From Dactylorhiza incarnata (taxonomy: Eukaryota; Streptophyta; Magnoliopsida; Asparagales; Orchidaceae), in contig JAWHQI010000273.1 in assembly GCA_033032865.1 (NCBI GenBank), positions 3,348,001 through 3,412,000 on the forward strand: a stretch of 64,000 nucleotides of DNA, in the 5' to 3' direction. Shown piece after piece: positions 20,488 to 31,399 of this stretch; position 1 is the stretch's first letter, and each line of letters starts with the position of its first letter. The notes under the pieces were generated by a model. The model ran no database searches and was not told the origin of the DNA. It was given only the letters and a program-made list of their open reading frames with translations. A program made the position numbers and the translations under genes.

Positions 20488-23400
20488 ATGGCGGGGATTT
20501 CTATCTCTGGGGGAGATAGTGATGTGCTGTTCTCTGGGAATAAGAAGAAGAAGTGGGAGAAGAAGAAGCCAGGACATGATGGACCCTCTACTTCAGGTCA
20601 GCAAGAAAGGAGTTATGATACTAAGTCTGATGGGAACAAAAAGGGAGAGGGACCAAGGTGCTTCAGGTGCAACAAGACCGGGCACTTCCAGAAAGATTGT
20701 CGGGTTAATCTTCAGCTGGGATATGCAGCGGAGAAGGAGAAGCCAAAGTCTGATGAAGATGGATGGGGAGGAGCCATTGCGGATAATATGATGGCAATGC
20801 CCGTTAAGGCCTTGGCTGCCATCATCTTCGAAGAGGATTGGATCGTGGATTCAGGGTGTGGGCACCACCTCACCAGGGATGAATCAATGTTCTCTTCTTT
20901 GGCACCTTACTCAGGTAACGACGCAATTACGGCTGATAATTCTATTCATTTAGTAGAACAAGAAGGTGTTATCTCTCTAAGCAGTGATAAGGGTCCACTC
21001 ACATTGAGGAGTGTTTATCACGTGTCGGGTATGAAGAACAATCTCTTCTCTGTGACCAATGCGGTCAATGCCGGTTATCACATTCTGTTTGGCCCAACAG
21101 AAGTGATGTATCTTAAAACTCAACCGGAGATAAAGGGAGATGTAATTCATGTTGGAAAGCGGATAAAGGACTTGTTTGTTTTATCGACAAGTACCTATGT
21201 TGACAAGATGAGGACCAATGATAGAGCGGCTATCTATCATGAAAGGTTGGGGCATGTAGGCATGGACAAATTGAAGGCTATGGCAGTAAGGGGCCTTGTC
21301 AAGGGATTGCCTAGCATGTCCTCCTATGGAGACGATCATGTTTGTGAGGGATGTTAGTTTGGTAAGTCTCATCGACTTCCATTTGATAAATCGCAAACAA
21401 GATGCAAAGCTCCGTTGGAGTGCATTCACGGTGATTTGATGGGACCGACTGCCACCCCAAGTCTTGGTGGCAACATATATATGTTGGTGTAGATCGACGA
21501 TTACACCAGATATGTCTGGGTGTATTTTCAGAAAGAGAAGTCAGAAGCTTTTGTGAAGTTCATGGAGTTCAAGGAGCTAGTGGAAGGTCGGTTAGGCCTG
21601 CGGGTGAAAAAATTGAAAACTGAAAATGGTGGGGAGTTCACCTCTGGTGAGTTCTCAAGTTTTTGCAGGAAGCACGGCATCCGGAGAGAGCTCACTTGTG
21701 CCCATACTCCACAGCAAAATGGCATTGCAAAGTGGAAGATCCGTCACCTGACGAAAACCAGCAAATGCTGGCTTCATGCCAAGAGTATCCCAAGGTCCTT
21801 CTGGGCGGAGGGTAGGTCTTGTGCTGCCTATGTCACTAACAGAATGCCTCTAAGTCCTATCAACATGAAGACCCCTCACGAACTGATTTTCAAGGAGAAG
21901 CCGAGTGTTGCACACCTTCGAGTGTTCGGGTCAACCTATTTTATGCATATCTCTGATTCTCTTCGGACAAAGCTAGACGCGAAAGCAAGGAAGCTAGTCT
22001 TCGTTGGATATGATGAGCAAAAGAAGGGTTGGAGATGCATGGATCCTGAGACACGGAGATCAGTGGTATCTATGGATGTGGTGTTCTATGATGTGAGTTC
22101 CTACAAGGGGAGTTCAAGAGTTGAACTATCAGAGAGCAGGGTTGATGAAAAAGGGAAGGCTACGGGAAATCTTCAAGTGGAGTTGCCTATTTCACCAGGA
22201 TTTCCAGCTGTGTCTAGCTCAGAGTTGGAGGATTCAGGTTCTGGAAGCAGGGGGAGTGATTCTCCAAGTTCGCCTGGAAGAGGAGATATCACAGAAGAAG
22301 CAGCTAAGGAGGTGGTTAGTCAGGTGCAACCTCTTAGGAGGTCGAAGAGGACTATCAAGCCACTAGATTGATACACAGGAGGAAACATGCTGAGCTTTGT
22401 CTCATGTTTCTTTGCTGGTCCCTTGGATGAGCGGGAGTTGTCGAGCTTTGAGAAGGCCAAAGGCGTGGAGCAGTGGGACATTGCTATGCAGGAGGAGATG
22501 GATGCTCTCAAGAAGATTGAGACTTGGTCTCTAGTGCCTAGGCCCAAGGGCATTACCCCTGTGACATACAAGTGGGTCTATAAGATCGATAAGAAAGCTG
22601 ACGGTACGATCGAGCGATACAAGGCTCGCCTTGTGGCTCGCGGGTTCTCACAGCAGTATGGATAGGATTATGATGAGACATTCAGTCCAGTTGCAAAGAT
22701 GACTTCGGTTCGATTTGTTATTGCTTTGGCGACATCATGTGATTGGGAGATTTGGCAGCTCGACGTGAAGAATGCCATCTTATACGGCGAGATTCATCTC
22801 GGAGGATTGTCCAGACTATGTCTGCAAGCTGAAGAAAGACTTGTATGGGTTGAAGCAAGCGCCTCGGGCGTGGTATGGAAAGATCGCGGAGTATCTTCTA
22901 TTCTGCGGATTTTTTGCTTCAGACTCTTACTCCAGTTTGTTCATCAAGAAGGAGGGGTGCTTCGGTTGATTGTTCTGCTGTATGTGGATGACATGATTGT
23001 CACCGGGAACTCAAAGGAGGAAGTAGCAAGGCTGAGAGCCGAGCTTGCTATCAGATTTGAGATGAAGGATCTGGGTGATCTTCACCATTTCCTTGGACTC
23101 GAGGTGCAGAGGCGGGAGAGAGGAGTGCTCATTTCTCAAGCTGGATATGCGGAGCGGATCGTTCAACTATTTGGCTTGGAGGAAGGGAAGAGCAGCTCTA
23201 TACCTCTAGAACAGCATCATAAACTTCGGAAGGATGAGGGGAGAGTTCTTTCTGAACCGTTGGTGTTCCTATCTCTGGTTAGGAGCTTGATCTACTTGAT
23301 GATCACAAGGTCTGATATTGCTCATGCAGTTGGCAAGGTGAGTCGGTACATGGAAGAACCATGGAAGCCTCATCTTCTGGCAGCAAAAGGAATTTTGAAG

Positions 23401-23939
23401 TATGTGAAGTCGACCTCTGATCTGGGTCTCCTATATTGGAAAGGGTCAAGCATGGATTGCATGGGTACATGGATGCTGATTATGGGGGAGACGTGGATGA
23501 TCGGAGATCAATGTCTGGTTATGTCTTTATGGCGGGCCACACAACTTTTTCTTGGTGTAGCAAAAAGCATAACTCGGTGTCTGTATCTACCACAGAAGCA
23601 GAATACAAGGCTTTGGCCTTGGCAGCTCAGGAAGCCGTTTGGCTCAGGAGGTTGGTAAAGGACGTTCATGAGGAGGTTTGAACTCCCACTATGCTACGCA
23701 GGGACAATGAGAGTGCTCTCAAGCTGGTTAATAATCCAGTCTATCACGCGAGGACCAAGCACATTGATATTGAGCACCATTTCATTCGTGAGAAGGTGTT
23801 GGGAGGATCTCTTATAGTCGAGCATGTTCAAAGTGTAGACAATGTTGCAGACATCTTCAAAAAAGCCGCTGGCGAAGGGACCGTTTACTCGGTTGCGGAG
23901 TTTACTTGGGCTAGTTTCCACTTCCCACTTCAAGGGGAG
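20488..23939 (+). pseudogene. pol: Copia-A2 pol, broken
   Basis: Same frame as gag. Zinc knuckle CFRCNKTGHFQKDC (near 20661); protease WIVDSGCGHHLT (near 20840); integrase HHCC region (YHERLGHVG..VCEGC); integrase core with GDLMGP, KTENGGEF and TPQQNG; RT WSLVPRPKG..TYKWVYK and YVDDMIV (near 22981); RNase H with [19 protein letters not shown] and KHIDIEHHFI. Lesions: TAG 21355, TAG before IDDYT at about 21490, TGA 22369, TAG 22663-22665, a 35-nt deletion near 22795 followed by a 1-nt deletion that restores frame before YVDD, a frameshift near 23450, and an inserted A near 23860. Confidence 0.92.
23929..23939 (+). other. Polypurine tract, Copia-A2
   Basis: TTCAAGGGGAG directly before the 3' LTR. 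Copia-B3 has one more G (AAGGGGGAG). In the B form the frame through the PPT reads to a TGA formed by the first LTR bases; the lost G in A shifts it. Confidence 0.85.
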
Positions 23940-24935
23940 TGTTGAAATTATTGAAGTGAAGTGGAAGGTGGCCGGCGGTCTGTTTATTGGTGACTGCAGA
24001 GACCGCGCGGTCTCTGTGCCGGTCTGGCTCTGGCGGTCTGCTGTGATTGGCCAGTTTGTTCAAACCGGGCGGTATGTTCTTGAGTAACCGCTATGACCGG
24101 GAGGCTTATGCAGGCTGATCTAGAGACTTGTCTAAAGTCGGCCAGATGTTCTTGGTTTTCTCTAGGCGGTCTAAGGAAGGAGTGATCCATGTCCGCGAGG
24201 CTTGTGCGTGGTCTGCTGCTGATTTATGGTCTTGGACAGGATGTTGTCCAAGTGGTGTGATCACGCAGTCTGTTCTGTGAGACCGCTCACGATCTGATGG
24301 GTGGCGACTATACCTCTCTTGCGGCGGTGACCACATCCGTTCCCTCGCCTATAAATAGGGGTGCAGGGCCCGTCATTAATAACGAGAGTTGTTTGCGGTC
24401 AGCAGGTTGCGGTCTCCTTCCTTGGTGATTTCCCAGTGGCAAGAATAAACAGATCGGCAGCGGCTTGTCTGCGGATTGGTTTATGTTGTTCTTGTGTTGT
24501 TCGCAGCGAGCCCAGCGATCATGCGACCTTCTGTGGTTAGGCAATCTGAGTTGCGGTCTGGCGACAGCTTCTGTTCTCTGTTCAGTTCAATAAGCTCCAG
24601 TTCGTGTGGTCTGATGTGGTTGTCTTGCAGTGCAGGTCATCTTGCCTGTATTCTATTCATGTGGTCTCAGGACAAGCCGGGCGGTCTCTGGAGTGCAGCG
24701 GTCTGTGCGGTCTCTGCTTTGTCAGGTCGCCAGATTTGTGTTTTTTAGTTTTTTTTGTTCTTCTCTCCTTCGTGATTCTTATGAATCATGTCTCGCCATG
24801 TATGTCTCGAAATGTAATGAAGTTTTATGATTCAATAAAGACTATTGTGTTGCGTTTGGCATTGTGGTTGTTTGGCTATAACTCAGTTGATGCAACTCCT
24901 GCTTACTCCTAAACGATTCATCAAAAATTTTAACA
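23940..24935 (+). repeat. Copia-A2 3' LTR
   Basis: 996 bp, ending TTTTAACA before the AATCC repeat. It differs from its 5' LTR at many sites (for example AACGATT versus AACGGTT near the end), so insertion is old relative to the module duplication. Confidence 0.93.
24350..24357 (+). promoter_or_regulatory. TATA box of Copia-A2 3' LTR
   Basis: TATAAATA in CGCCTATAAATAGGGGTGC, intact although the 5' LTR equivalent is mutated. Transcription from it would run rightward into S1, antisense to S1. Confidence 0.6.
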
Positions 24936-27284
24936 AATCCTACACCCTCGTTATTGTGAGACACACAATGTAGTTAATGATCATGGATAGACTAAGCATT
25001 TAATCCTATGGAAACAATTTATAAACAATGGCTTTTTTGTGAGATTGATTTCTGATTATATTTGATTTTAAAGTCACGTAGTTTTGATGTATTTCAACTT
25101 TCAATTTTTCTTTTTAAATTAATTCATTATGGTAATAAAAGATAACTAGCATGGATGATAATATTTTTTAGTTGATAATGCTAGAATGATAGTTTGAATG
25201 TAATGTTATTGCATAATATTAATTTTGATAATGTTGCATGCATTCAAAGATAACATTTAAATTTCTATACCTAGAATGAAGTGATGATTCTATTTGATTT
25301 ATTCTTATTGGTATAATGATGACTCTAGGGTTTATATATATGAGAGATACATGCACACACAATACACAATACATTCACATAATTATCAAGATCACAAACC
25401 ATATGTTGGAAGCAATAGGATCTTTTGTAGTTATGTTTAATGTTTGAATTAAAAGATCCATTGAATTTGTGTGGTTATTATAAATGATCATTAACTTTAA
25501 CACATAGAAGTTAATTACTCCTAATTAATTATTCATGAGGATATATGTGAAGTATTATATATAAACAAAATTCATATTCATCCTTTTCAAATTGTTAAAG
25601 AGAAAGATTGTAAGGTGAATAATGAATATGAATATAATGAGATTTTTTTTGTTATTTTGAAATATTTTGTAAATTTTCAATTTGAGTTTGAGGATTAACG
25701 AAACCATATATATATATAATTTTCTAAAAATATAGTGATGTTTAAAGTAGTAGGATTATCTTTCAGAAATTAATAATTAGAGAAATTCAGGAATTTTCAG
25801 AAAATATAGATACCGCCGGCGATAGAGTTACCGTTAGGCGGTAGCAAAAGAGGTTTGATTTTTCATCAACAAAACATGGTTTTTGAGATTTTTCATTTCG
25901 GATATCACTTGATTATGATTTTACATAATAAGGGTTATCACATGCAACAAAGAAATTAGGGAAATAATCAAAGAGTTGCACATTTAAAATTTTCTTTTCT
26001 TTTTATAAGTCATGGAATTGCTTGGTTGTGGGTGTATGAATGTGGGTCCAGGATGTTGAAGCTGGAGGGAGAGGAATGACAAGGTTTTCATGGAAATATT
26101 GAAGACCTTAGTGGCGGTGCTCGATTGGTTCGAGTTGGTGGAAATCGCCTCCTTTTTAGCTCGACCATCGGCTAGATTTAAGGCTCTTATAATGTTGTGG
26201 GTGGGAATAGGTGGAGTGATATTCAAACTGCGTGAAATGTATTTGGGGTTGTTTTTCATGTGTAGCTGATGGATGAGGATTTGTGTGGGTTGTAAACTTT
26301 ATTTCTCATCTCTGAACTCGAAATATTGGCATTTCTGTTATGCATGCTTATCAAATCTCTGAACTCAAATTATCGAATCTTAGACTGTGTTTTGTTCAAG
26401 CTTACCATGGTTCTCTTCAAGTTTATCAGATGTCATTATTTATGTTCAAAAATCTCTAACATCAAAAGATCATAATCTTAGACTGTGTTTTGTTTGAATG
26501 AATATAAGGAGAGAGAAAAGAAAATTGAAATTGAAATGATAAGGAAATGAAATCAAGTTTTTTAGCTCACAAGAATTGTGTTCATATGTTCATTTTGATT
26601 GATATTTGAATGTGTTTTTTAAATAAATACATAATTTATTATTTGCCACGGTTTGAAACCGTGGCAAATAGTTAAAAAAAATTAAATTTACTATTGGCCA
26701 GGGTTTCAAACCGTGGCTAATAGTCAAATTATTTGCAATGACAGAAAGCCATGGCAAATAGTCCATTTTAATGTTATGAAGATGTTTTTGTCAGGGTCTT
26801 AAATTGTGGCAAAAAGGTGAAGGTATTAGCCACGACAGTATTTGCTTGTCGTTAATACTAGTTGCCACGGCCAATCTGTGGCTAAAAACCTTTCTCTAAG
26901 TGACTTTTAGCCACAAATTTTTTTCGTGGCTAAACTGTGGCTAAAGATCTTTAGCCACGGTTGTAGACCTTTTGCCAGGGCAAATTGCCCTGGCCAGAAA
27001 TCAATTTTCTTGTAGTGAGTAATGGATTTAAAAGGATAAAACAAAAAGGATAGATAGGTCACTTGAGCAAAGATATGACATTTTATTCAATTTCATTCAA
27101 TATAATTCATTAATGAATTTAAGCTTAATGTGTGAATGTCATATCACAAGTTATATAGAGTGACCATAGCATGTTGGATCAACAAAAAAACACAAAAAAT
27201 AAACAAAAACAAAAATGATATAAGCATATCATGAAGTAGAGTATTGATATTTCATTTTTATTTGATTCTAATTCACACAAATAA
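24936..27284 (-). mobile_element. S1 interior, non-coding (copy 2)
   Basis: S1 resumes after Copia-A2. AT-rich, with no recognised domain. It holds a 7-bp-arm dyad TACCGCC (25811-25817) / GGCGGTA (25837-25843), a plus-strand TATATATA near 25334, and the CACTA fragment at 26638-27017. A 91-codon minus-strand ORF (26259-25984) and an overlapping 58-codon plus-strand ORF match nothing I know. There is no pol between the LTR and gag, so S1 looks gag-only. Confidence 0.58.
26638..27017 (-). mobile_element. CACTA transposon end fragment (copy 2)
   Basis: The right edge reads TTTTCTTGTAGTG, the reverse complement of the CACTACAAGAAAA terminus of plant CACTA (En/Spm) elements. Inside are many sub-terminal repeats GCCACGG / CCGTGGC in both orientations, including GCCACGGTTTGAAACCGTGGC-type dyads at about 26644 and 26697. 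No opposite CACTA terminus is seen to the left, so it is one end only; the left limit is where the repeats stop. Confidence 0.78.
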
Positions 27285-28196
27285 TTATATACTAATGAAT
27301 AGGAGATTTAGGTATCCAAAGGAGACCAAGTGGGATGGTTCCTTTGGGTACCCAAATACATCGTGTTGTCTTTTGGGGGAGATAATGATGAATGAGCCCT
27401 TTCGAGTGGAGTTAGTGTTTCTTTTTTTAACTTTGGGACTACATTCAAACCTTGGTTTAATATTGTTTTTATGCATCAAATTTCCATTGTGATTATTTTT
27501 ATCTTGAGGATTATAATTGAAAGTACTTTTCATAGGAAATTTGTGCAAATTTAAGTTTATGTTTGGAGAAAAATAATTTTGTAAATGATAGTGATTAAGA
27601 TTTTGATTTAAAAAATACTGTGTTTTTTACTCTCAATATTTGGCTTAGTTAAGATATTTATATTCAACTTGCTTGTAGATTTTGCTTGATATTGTGAATG
27701 TACGTTTTGAGAATTTTTCTTTATAATTTAATTAAGCAAGTTGACTTTAGTTTCCAATTCATCATTCTTAATTTTGAGAGTATGTCTAGCTTTATTGTAT
27801 GCGATAGTGCTATTCTTATGAGTGGTGACAATAGAATCAATATGATTATTACTATTATTTCTTAATTTTTCAAACGTTTCAACCATCTCTTTTATTTCAA
27901 TTTTATAATTTTTGCACTTAGCACAATCACTTTTCAAAGATGAATTTTTTAAACACAATCTTTCATCTTGTTCTTTTACAAAAATACACTGCTTTTTAAA
28001 TTTCTTGTATTTTTCTTTTAACTCATTGTATTATATACAAGGTGTAATATTTTCAACTAAAGGACCATGGAGAAAACTTGATAAATCAAATTTTGATTCT
28101 ACATTAAATTTTGCTTTTAAAATTTTATTTTCAAAATGCAATTTGCAATTAGCATATTTTAAATTCTTAATTTTACGCTTATTAATTTGTACCAAT
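27285..28196 (-). pseudogene. gag: S1 gag, C-terminal part (copy 2)
   Basis: Minus-strand segments with SIRE/Maximus gag character: a Lys/Glu/Asn-rich coiled-coil region (about 28196-28040, containing KNLKYANCKLHFENKILK; and 27958-27728, with CLKNSSLKSDCAKCKNYKIEIKE), then a basic tail (27548-27285, PKRQHDVFGYPKEPSHLVSFGY) like the repeated 'xxxPK' linker of that family. Stops and frameshifts separate them. A stop lies at the upstream edge near 28195, where sequence changes into the Tat LTR. Homology is from pattern memory only. Confidence 0.55.
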
Positions 28197-28201
28197 TATA
28201 A

Positions 28202-28971
28202 TGTAGGGATAGAATTACAAACATGAAGGCTAGGGAGTATAGGCGAGTCAAGGAACGACTCGCCGACTCGTGATGTGCATCTAGCCAAGGCAAGGCGAGG
28301 CGAACAAGAGGCTCGATCTCGCGAGTAGCGTATTGCGAGGACGAGGCATGTTCCAACACTGCATTGGGGTGCATTTAGCCTTAGCAAGGCGAGTGAGGAC
28401 TCACCGCGCTTAGGATCAAGGCGCGTAGGACCTCGACTCACAAGGGGAGATCTCGCGAGCCCTGCTCGTATGAAGGCTCGCGAATGATGCCTTCACGGGC
28501 CACTTGCCCAATGGGGTCTGCAGGTGAAATTACCCTGATACCCTTTGTGGGCTGCCAATAGCCCTTCAGAACAACGGAGTTTTGTTGTTAACATACCAGT
28601 TTGGGGTGCGATTAGTAAAACTAAAAGGAGGAGTTATGCTATTAGCATACTAGATGAGAAAAACTATATATAGCCCCTGTAGGGAACCATTAGAGAGTAC
28701 CTGTATCTTTGGCTTCTCTTTCCTTAGGACATCTTTGGCTAGCTCCTTATGCTCCCCAAGGTGCTACCCATGGTGGATGGCTTCTTTTTTGGCTTAGGAG
28801 GGGAAGCGCTCTAAAGATCTTCTGGGTGTGTGGTGGGACCTCCACACTGTAGACAAGGGTAAGTTTTTTAGCTCCCAGTCTTCAGGCTGGTTCTTTCGTG
28901 GGATCAGTAAGTGCTAGTTGCCCCCTTTCAGGGTTCCAAACTCCTTGTTGGGCCGATTCTCGGTTCCAGCA
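28202..28971 (+). repeat. Tat D 5' LTR
   Basis: About 770 bp from TGTAGGGATAG to TTCCAGCA. The left half is a CpG-rich block (about 28230-28500) of GGCGAG / CTCGCC and CTCGCGAG motifs in both orientations. A TATA box follows, then a pyrimidine-rich stretch. The right edge is fixed by the PBS; the left edge is a best guess at a TG near the change from S1. Confidence 0.65.
28665..28672 (+). promoter_or_regulatory. TATA box of Tat D LTR
   Basis: TATATATA in AAACTATATATAGCCCCTG, some 300 bp before the LTR end, followed by CTCTTTCC-type pyrimidine tracts. Typical core-promoter layout for a plant LTR. Confidence 0.6.
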
Positions 28972-28995
28972 TTTTTGGTGCGGTGAGCGTGGAGT
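28972..28995 (+). other. Primer-binding site, Tat D
   Basis: TTTTGGTGCGGTGAGCGTGG just after the LTR end resembles a mutated TTGGCGCCGTCxGTGGG primer site of gypsy elements. Confidence 0.5.
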
Positions 28996-29014
28996 GTTGT
29001 TGGTACAAGAAATT

Positions 29015-30112
29015 CTAAAGGAGGCAACATAGTTGGAGAGGAAGAACGAGAGGCCGGCTTTGGCAGTTCGCCACCCTCTGGACCACTAGTGACAACCGGG
29101 ATACTGGCAGATCTCCGAAGGGAGGTATTCGAGATAATCAACCTTGCCTTCTCCGCGGCGCAAGGCGAGTTCTCAACTCCAGCGCCGCAGGTCATCCCAC
29201 CGCTAGGGGTAGGCGAGGCCTCCCCGGGGTAGAGAGAAGGTAAGGAGATGGTTGGAAAGGCTTCAGGGAATGATCTCACTGGGCTAGAACTCTTTCTCAA
29301 CCCGGCGAGTGCTTGCCTAGCGAGTGCTTACCCGGTGAGTGCTTGCCCGACAAGTGCTTCCCCGGCAAGTGCCTGTCCAACGATTGCTTGCACGGAGAGA
29401 GAAGGCCCGGTCAGAGAGCTCATGGGGCGAGTCAAGCAGGCGAGAACTGTAAGTGGAGGATGCCCATTCTGCGAGCTGGTGCTCTCGGCACCACACCCCG
29501 AGGGGTTCAGTGAGTCGTACATGGTGTACTACACCGTCAAGGATGAGCCCGTCCAGCACTTGCAATGGTTCGAGTACATGGACTCCCTTAGGCCCATGTT
29601 GGATGCTTTAAGTGCTGACTCTTCGCCACCACCCTGAAGGAGAAGGCGTGGGACTGGTTTCACCAGCTCCCGAAAGTATCGATATCTGTGTTCGGGGACC
29701 TGCGTTATAGCTTTTTGCAATGCTTCTCGACCTCGATGAAAAGGAAGAAGGATGCCGAGGCACTCTTCAAAATCAAGCAGGGGCTGGGGAATCGCTGGCC
29801 CACTATGTGGATCAATTCCAGGAGGAGGACCTGCTCACCCAGGAAGTGCCCAAATTCTCCCTCCACCTCGCCATCAAGGTGGGGCTACGGGAGGGATTCA
29901 TTAAGATGATTCTAAAGGGGAAGGCCCCCGTATCCTTTGAAGAGCCAATGGAAAGTGCAGCGGAGGAGATCGAGGGGGAGGCGGCCAACCCGGAGTTTGC
30001 AAGAAGGCTGGCAAAGTTGAGTGAGCTGGATGTTAGGAAACTGGAGGTTAGGAGGAGAGAAGATATGAGAGCTACAGAGTTGGGGTGGAGACAGCAGGGA
30101 GGAGGTGCGTAG
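29015..30112 (+). pseudogene. gag: Tat D gag
   Basis: Retrotransposon gag (Retrotrans_gag capsid fold) in pieces. A first open stretch (about 29015-29229) ends in TAG 29230-29232. The same frame continues at ATG 29248 with a six-fold 5-residue repeat (29301-29390), then VQHLQWFEYMDSLR. A frameshift near 29630 leads to TLKEKAWDWFHQLPKV..FGDLRYSFLQCF. Another near 29790 leads to ESLAHYVDQFQEEDLLT and LREGFIKMIL. These are the ordered capsid blocks of Tat gag. No zinc knuckle is clear. The protein start is uncertain. Confidence 0.8.
29301..29390 (+). repeat. 15-bp tandem repeat in Tat D gag
   Basis: Six adjoining 15-bp units of consensus CCCGGCGAGTGCTTG, in frame, encoding PASAC-like pentapeptides (variants LASAY, PVSAC, PTSAS, PASAC, PTIAC). 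The core GGCGAG is the same motif that fills the element's LTR. Confidence 0.9.
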
Positions 30113-30584
30113 TGTCCGGGAAGAGGCTTTGACTCAGGATGGGGTAATGTCCAAGGAGGTTGAGGAAGACCTCACCAGTTAGGGTGGAGACAGGGTCCTA
30201 GACCACCCCTCCCCCTCCGCAGCAAGCCATGGTGATTGGATGAGGGAGGGGAGAAAGAGGAGCAGGAGCAGGAGGACCAGGGGATCAAAGAAGGAATATG
30301 GTCGCGGAGGACGAGAGAAGGGAGGTGTTGTTTCCTTATTGTGACTTCCACCAGGAGGAGGGTCGCGCAACGGCCACCTACCCGGAGTTCTTGGAGATGA
30401 GGACAACAAAAGGCCCACCGCAGCCGCAACAGCGGCTGGTGAGGATCAAAGAGTTACTACCCAGAGGGGGGGAGGAGGAAAGGTGTGAGGATTGGACTGA
30501 CGTAGGGAGCCAAGGAGGATTAGGGTGATCCACGGGGGAGTTGGGATTGAGGCAACCCAGAAGACGAGCCTCCCTACCATGTAT

Positions 30585-30990
30585 CATCAGAGCGTAGCTT
30601 TGACTTATCAAGCACAACCCCCAATGGAATGGATCACCTTCTCTCAAAAGAATATGTCGGGTCATGAGGACCCGTTCTGCGATGCACTAGTTATCCAGAC
30701 GGCCATCGAGAACTTAACCATCGCCTGGATCCTCGTGGACAACGGTAGCTCAGTCAATGTCATTTTCAAGAAGGCATTCGACGAGATGAAGCTGGAGGCG
30801 AGTAGTGTTTTGGCCTTGGATGGACTTTGTTCGGATTCTCGGGAGAAAGGAAGGATGTAGGAGTGGGGATTCATGTCAACTTGGTGGGACAGTCCCGCAA
30901 CTGTCAGTTCGTCATCGCTAATGTTTTGTGCAGCTATAATGCAATCTATGGACGACACCTCATCAACACATTCTGATACGTCCCATCGTC
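30585..30990 (+). pseudogene. pol: Tat D protease region
   Basis: Contains ITFSQKNMSGHEDPFCDALVI, then WILVDNGSSVNVIFKKAF, the aspartic protease active-site block of Tat elements; the usual DTG/DSG reads DNG here. A frameshift around 30840 is followed by NCQFVIANVLCSYNAIYGRHLIN, which matches the end of the protease-RT linker. The enzyme would process Gag-Pol; this copy cannot. Confidence 0.75.
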
Positions 30991-31399
30991 ATTCCACCAG
31001 TGTCTCAAGTTCAGTGTGGGTGGAGTTTAAATTCAGGTGAGGGGGATCCAAAGGTGGAGAGGCAGTGTTACGTCAGCGCAGTCAAAGACATCACCTGGAA
31101 GGTTAAGACAGAAGAATTAGATCAGGAGTTGGAGAGGTAGAGTGTAGGGGAAGGGGTTGTTGAAGAGCCCGAGGAGGAGGAGATGGGAGATGGAAGGGGA
31201 GAAAGAGACCATGAACAGGAGAAAGGAGCGAGGGAGTTCTTGGAAGTCCGGGAGGAGAAGATGGAGGGAGAGACCAAAGCATTCAGTTCGGGGGAAAGAA
31301 AGAAGATACTTGGCGGGGGGGAGGGGACAATCTAGGTTGGAGGCCATGGAGAGAATCATGGAGCTGGAGGTCATCTCCCGGGTGGGAGCGGTGGAAAAG
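30991..31399 (+). other. Tat D protease-RT spacer
   Basis: Glu/Gly/Arg-rich linker between protease and RT, very purine-rich on the plus strand (GAGGAGGAG, AGAAAGAAG runs). Linkers of this kind are common in Tat pol. Stops interrupt every frame. Confidence 0.5.

Larger units (their letters stand above)
18810..24935 (+). mobile_element. Copia-A2, complete but inactive
   Basis: Full-length copia element of 6126 bp with LTRs of 998 and 996 bp. AATCC direct repeats lie at 18805-18809 and 24936-24940. Gag and pol are in order (gag, protease, integrase, RT, RNase H), which defines Ty1/copia. It is inserted in S1 at the same base as A1 and A3. Beyond the shared lesions it has private stops at 21355-21357 (TAG) and 22369-22371 (TGA) and an extra A in the RNase H end near 23860. 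Confidence 0.96.

Noticed and set aside
25984..26259. 91-codon minus-strand ORF in S1 (also 62223-62498) with an overlapping 58-codon plus-strand ORF
   Set aside because: Neither resembles a known gag, env-like or transposon protein; both strands are open, and identity between copies reflects duplication only. Left as hypothetical in the regional note.
27244..27492. 82-codon plus-strand ORF (also 63483-63731)
   Set aside because: Overlaps the S1 gag tail on the minus strand, which fits SIRE gag better; treated as a shadow.
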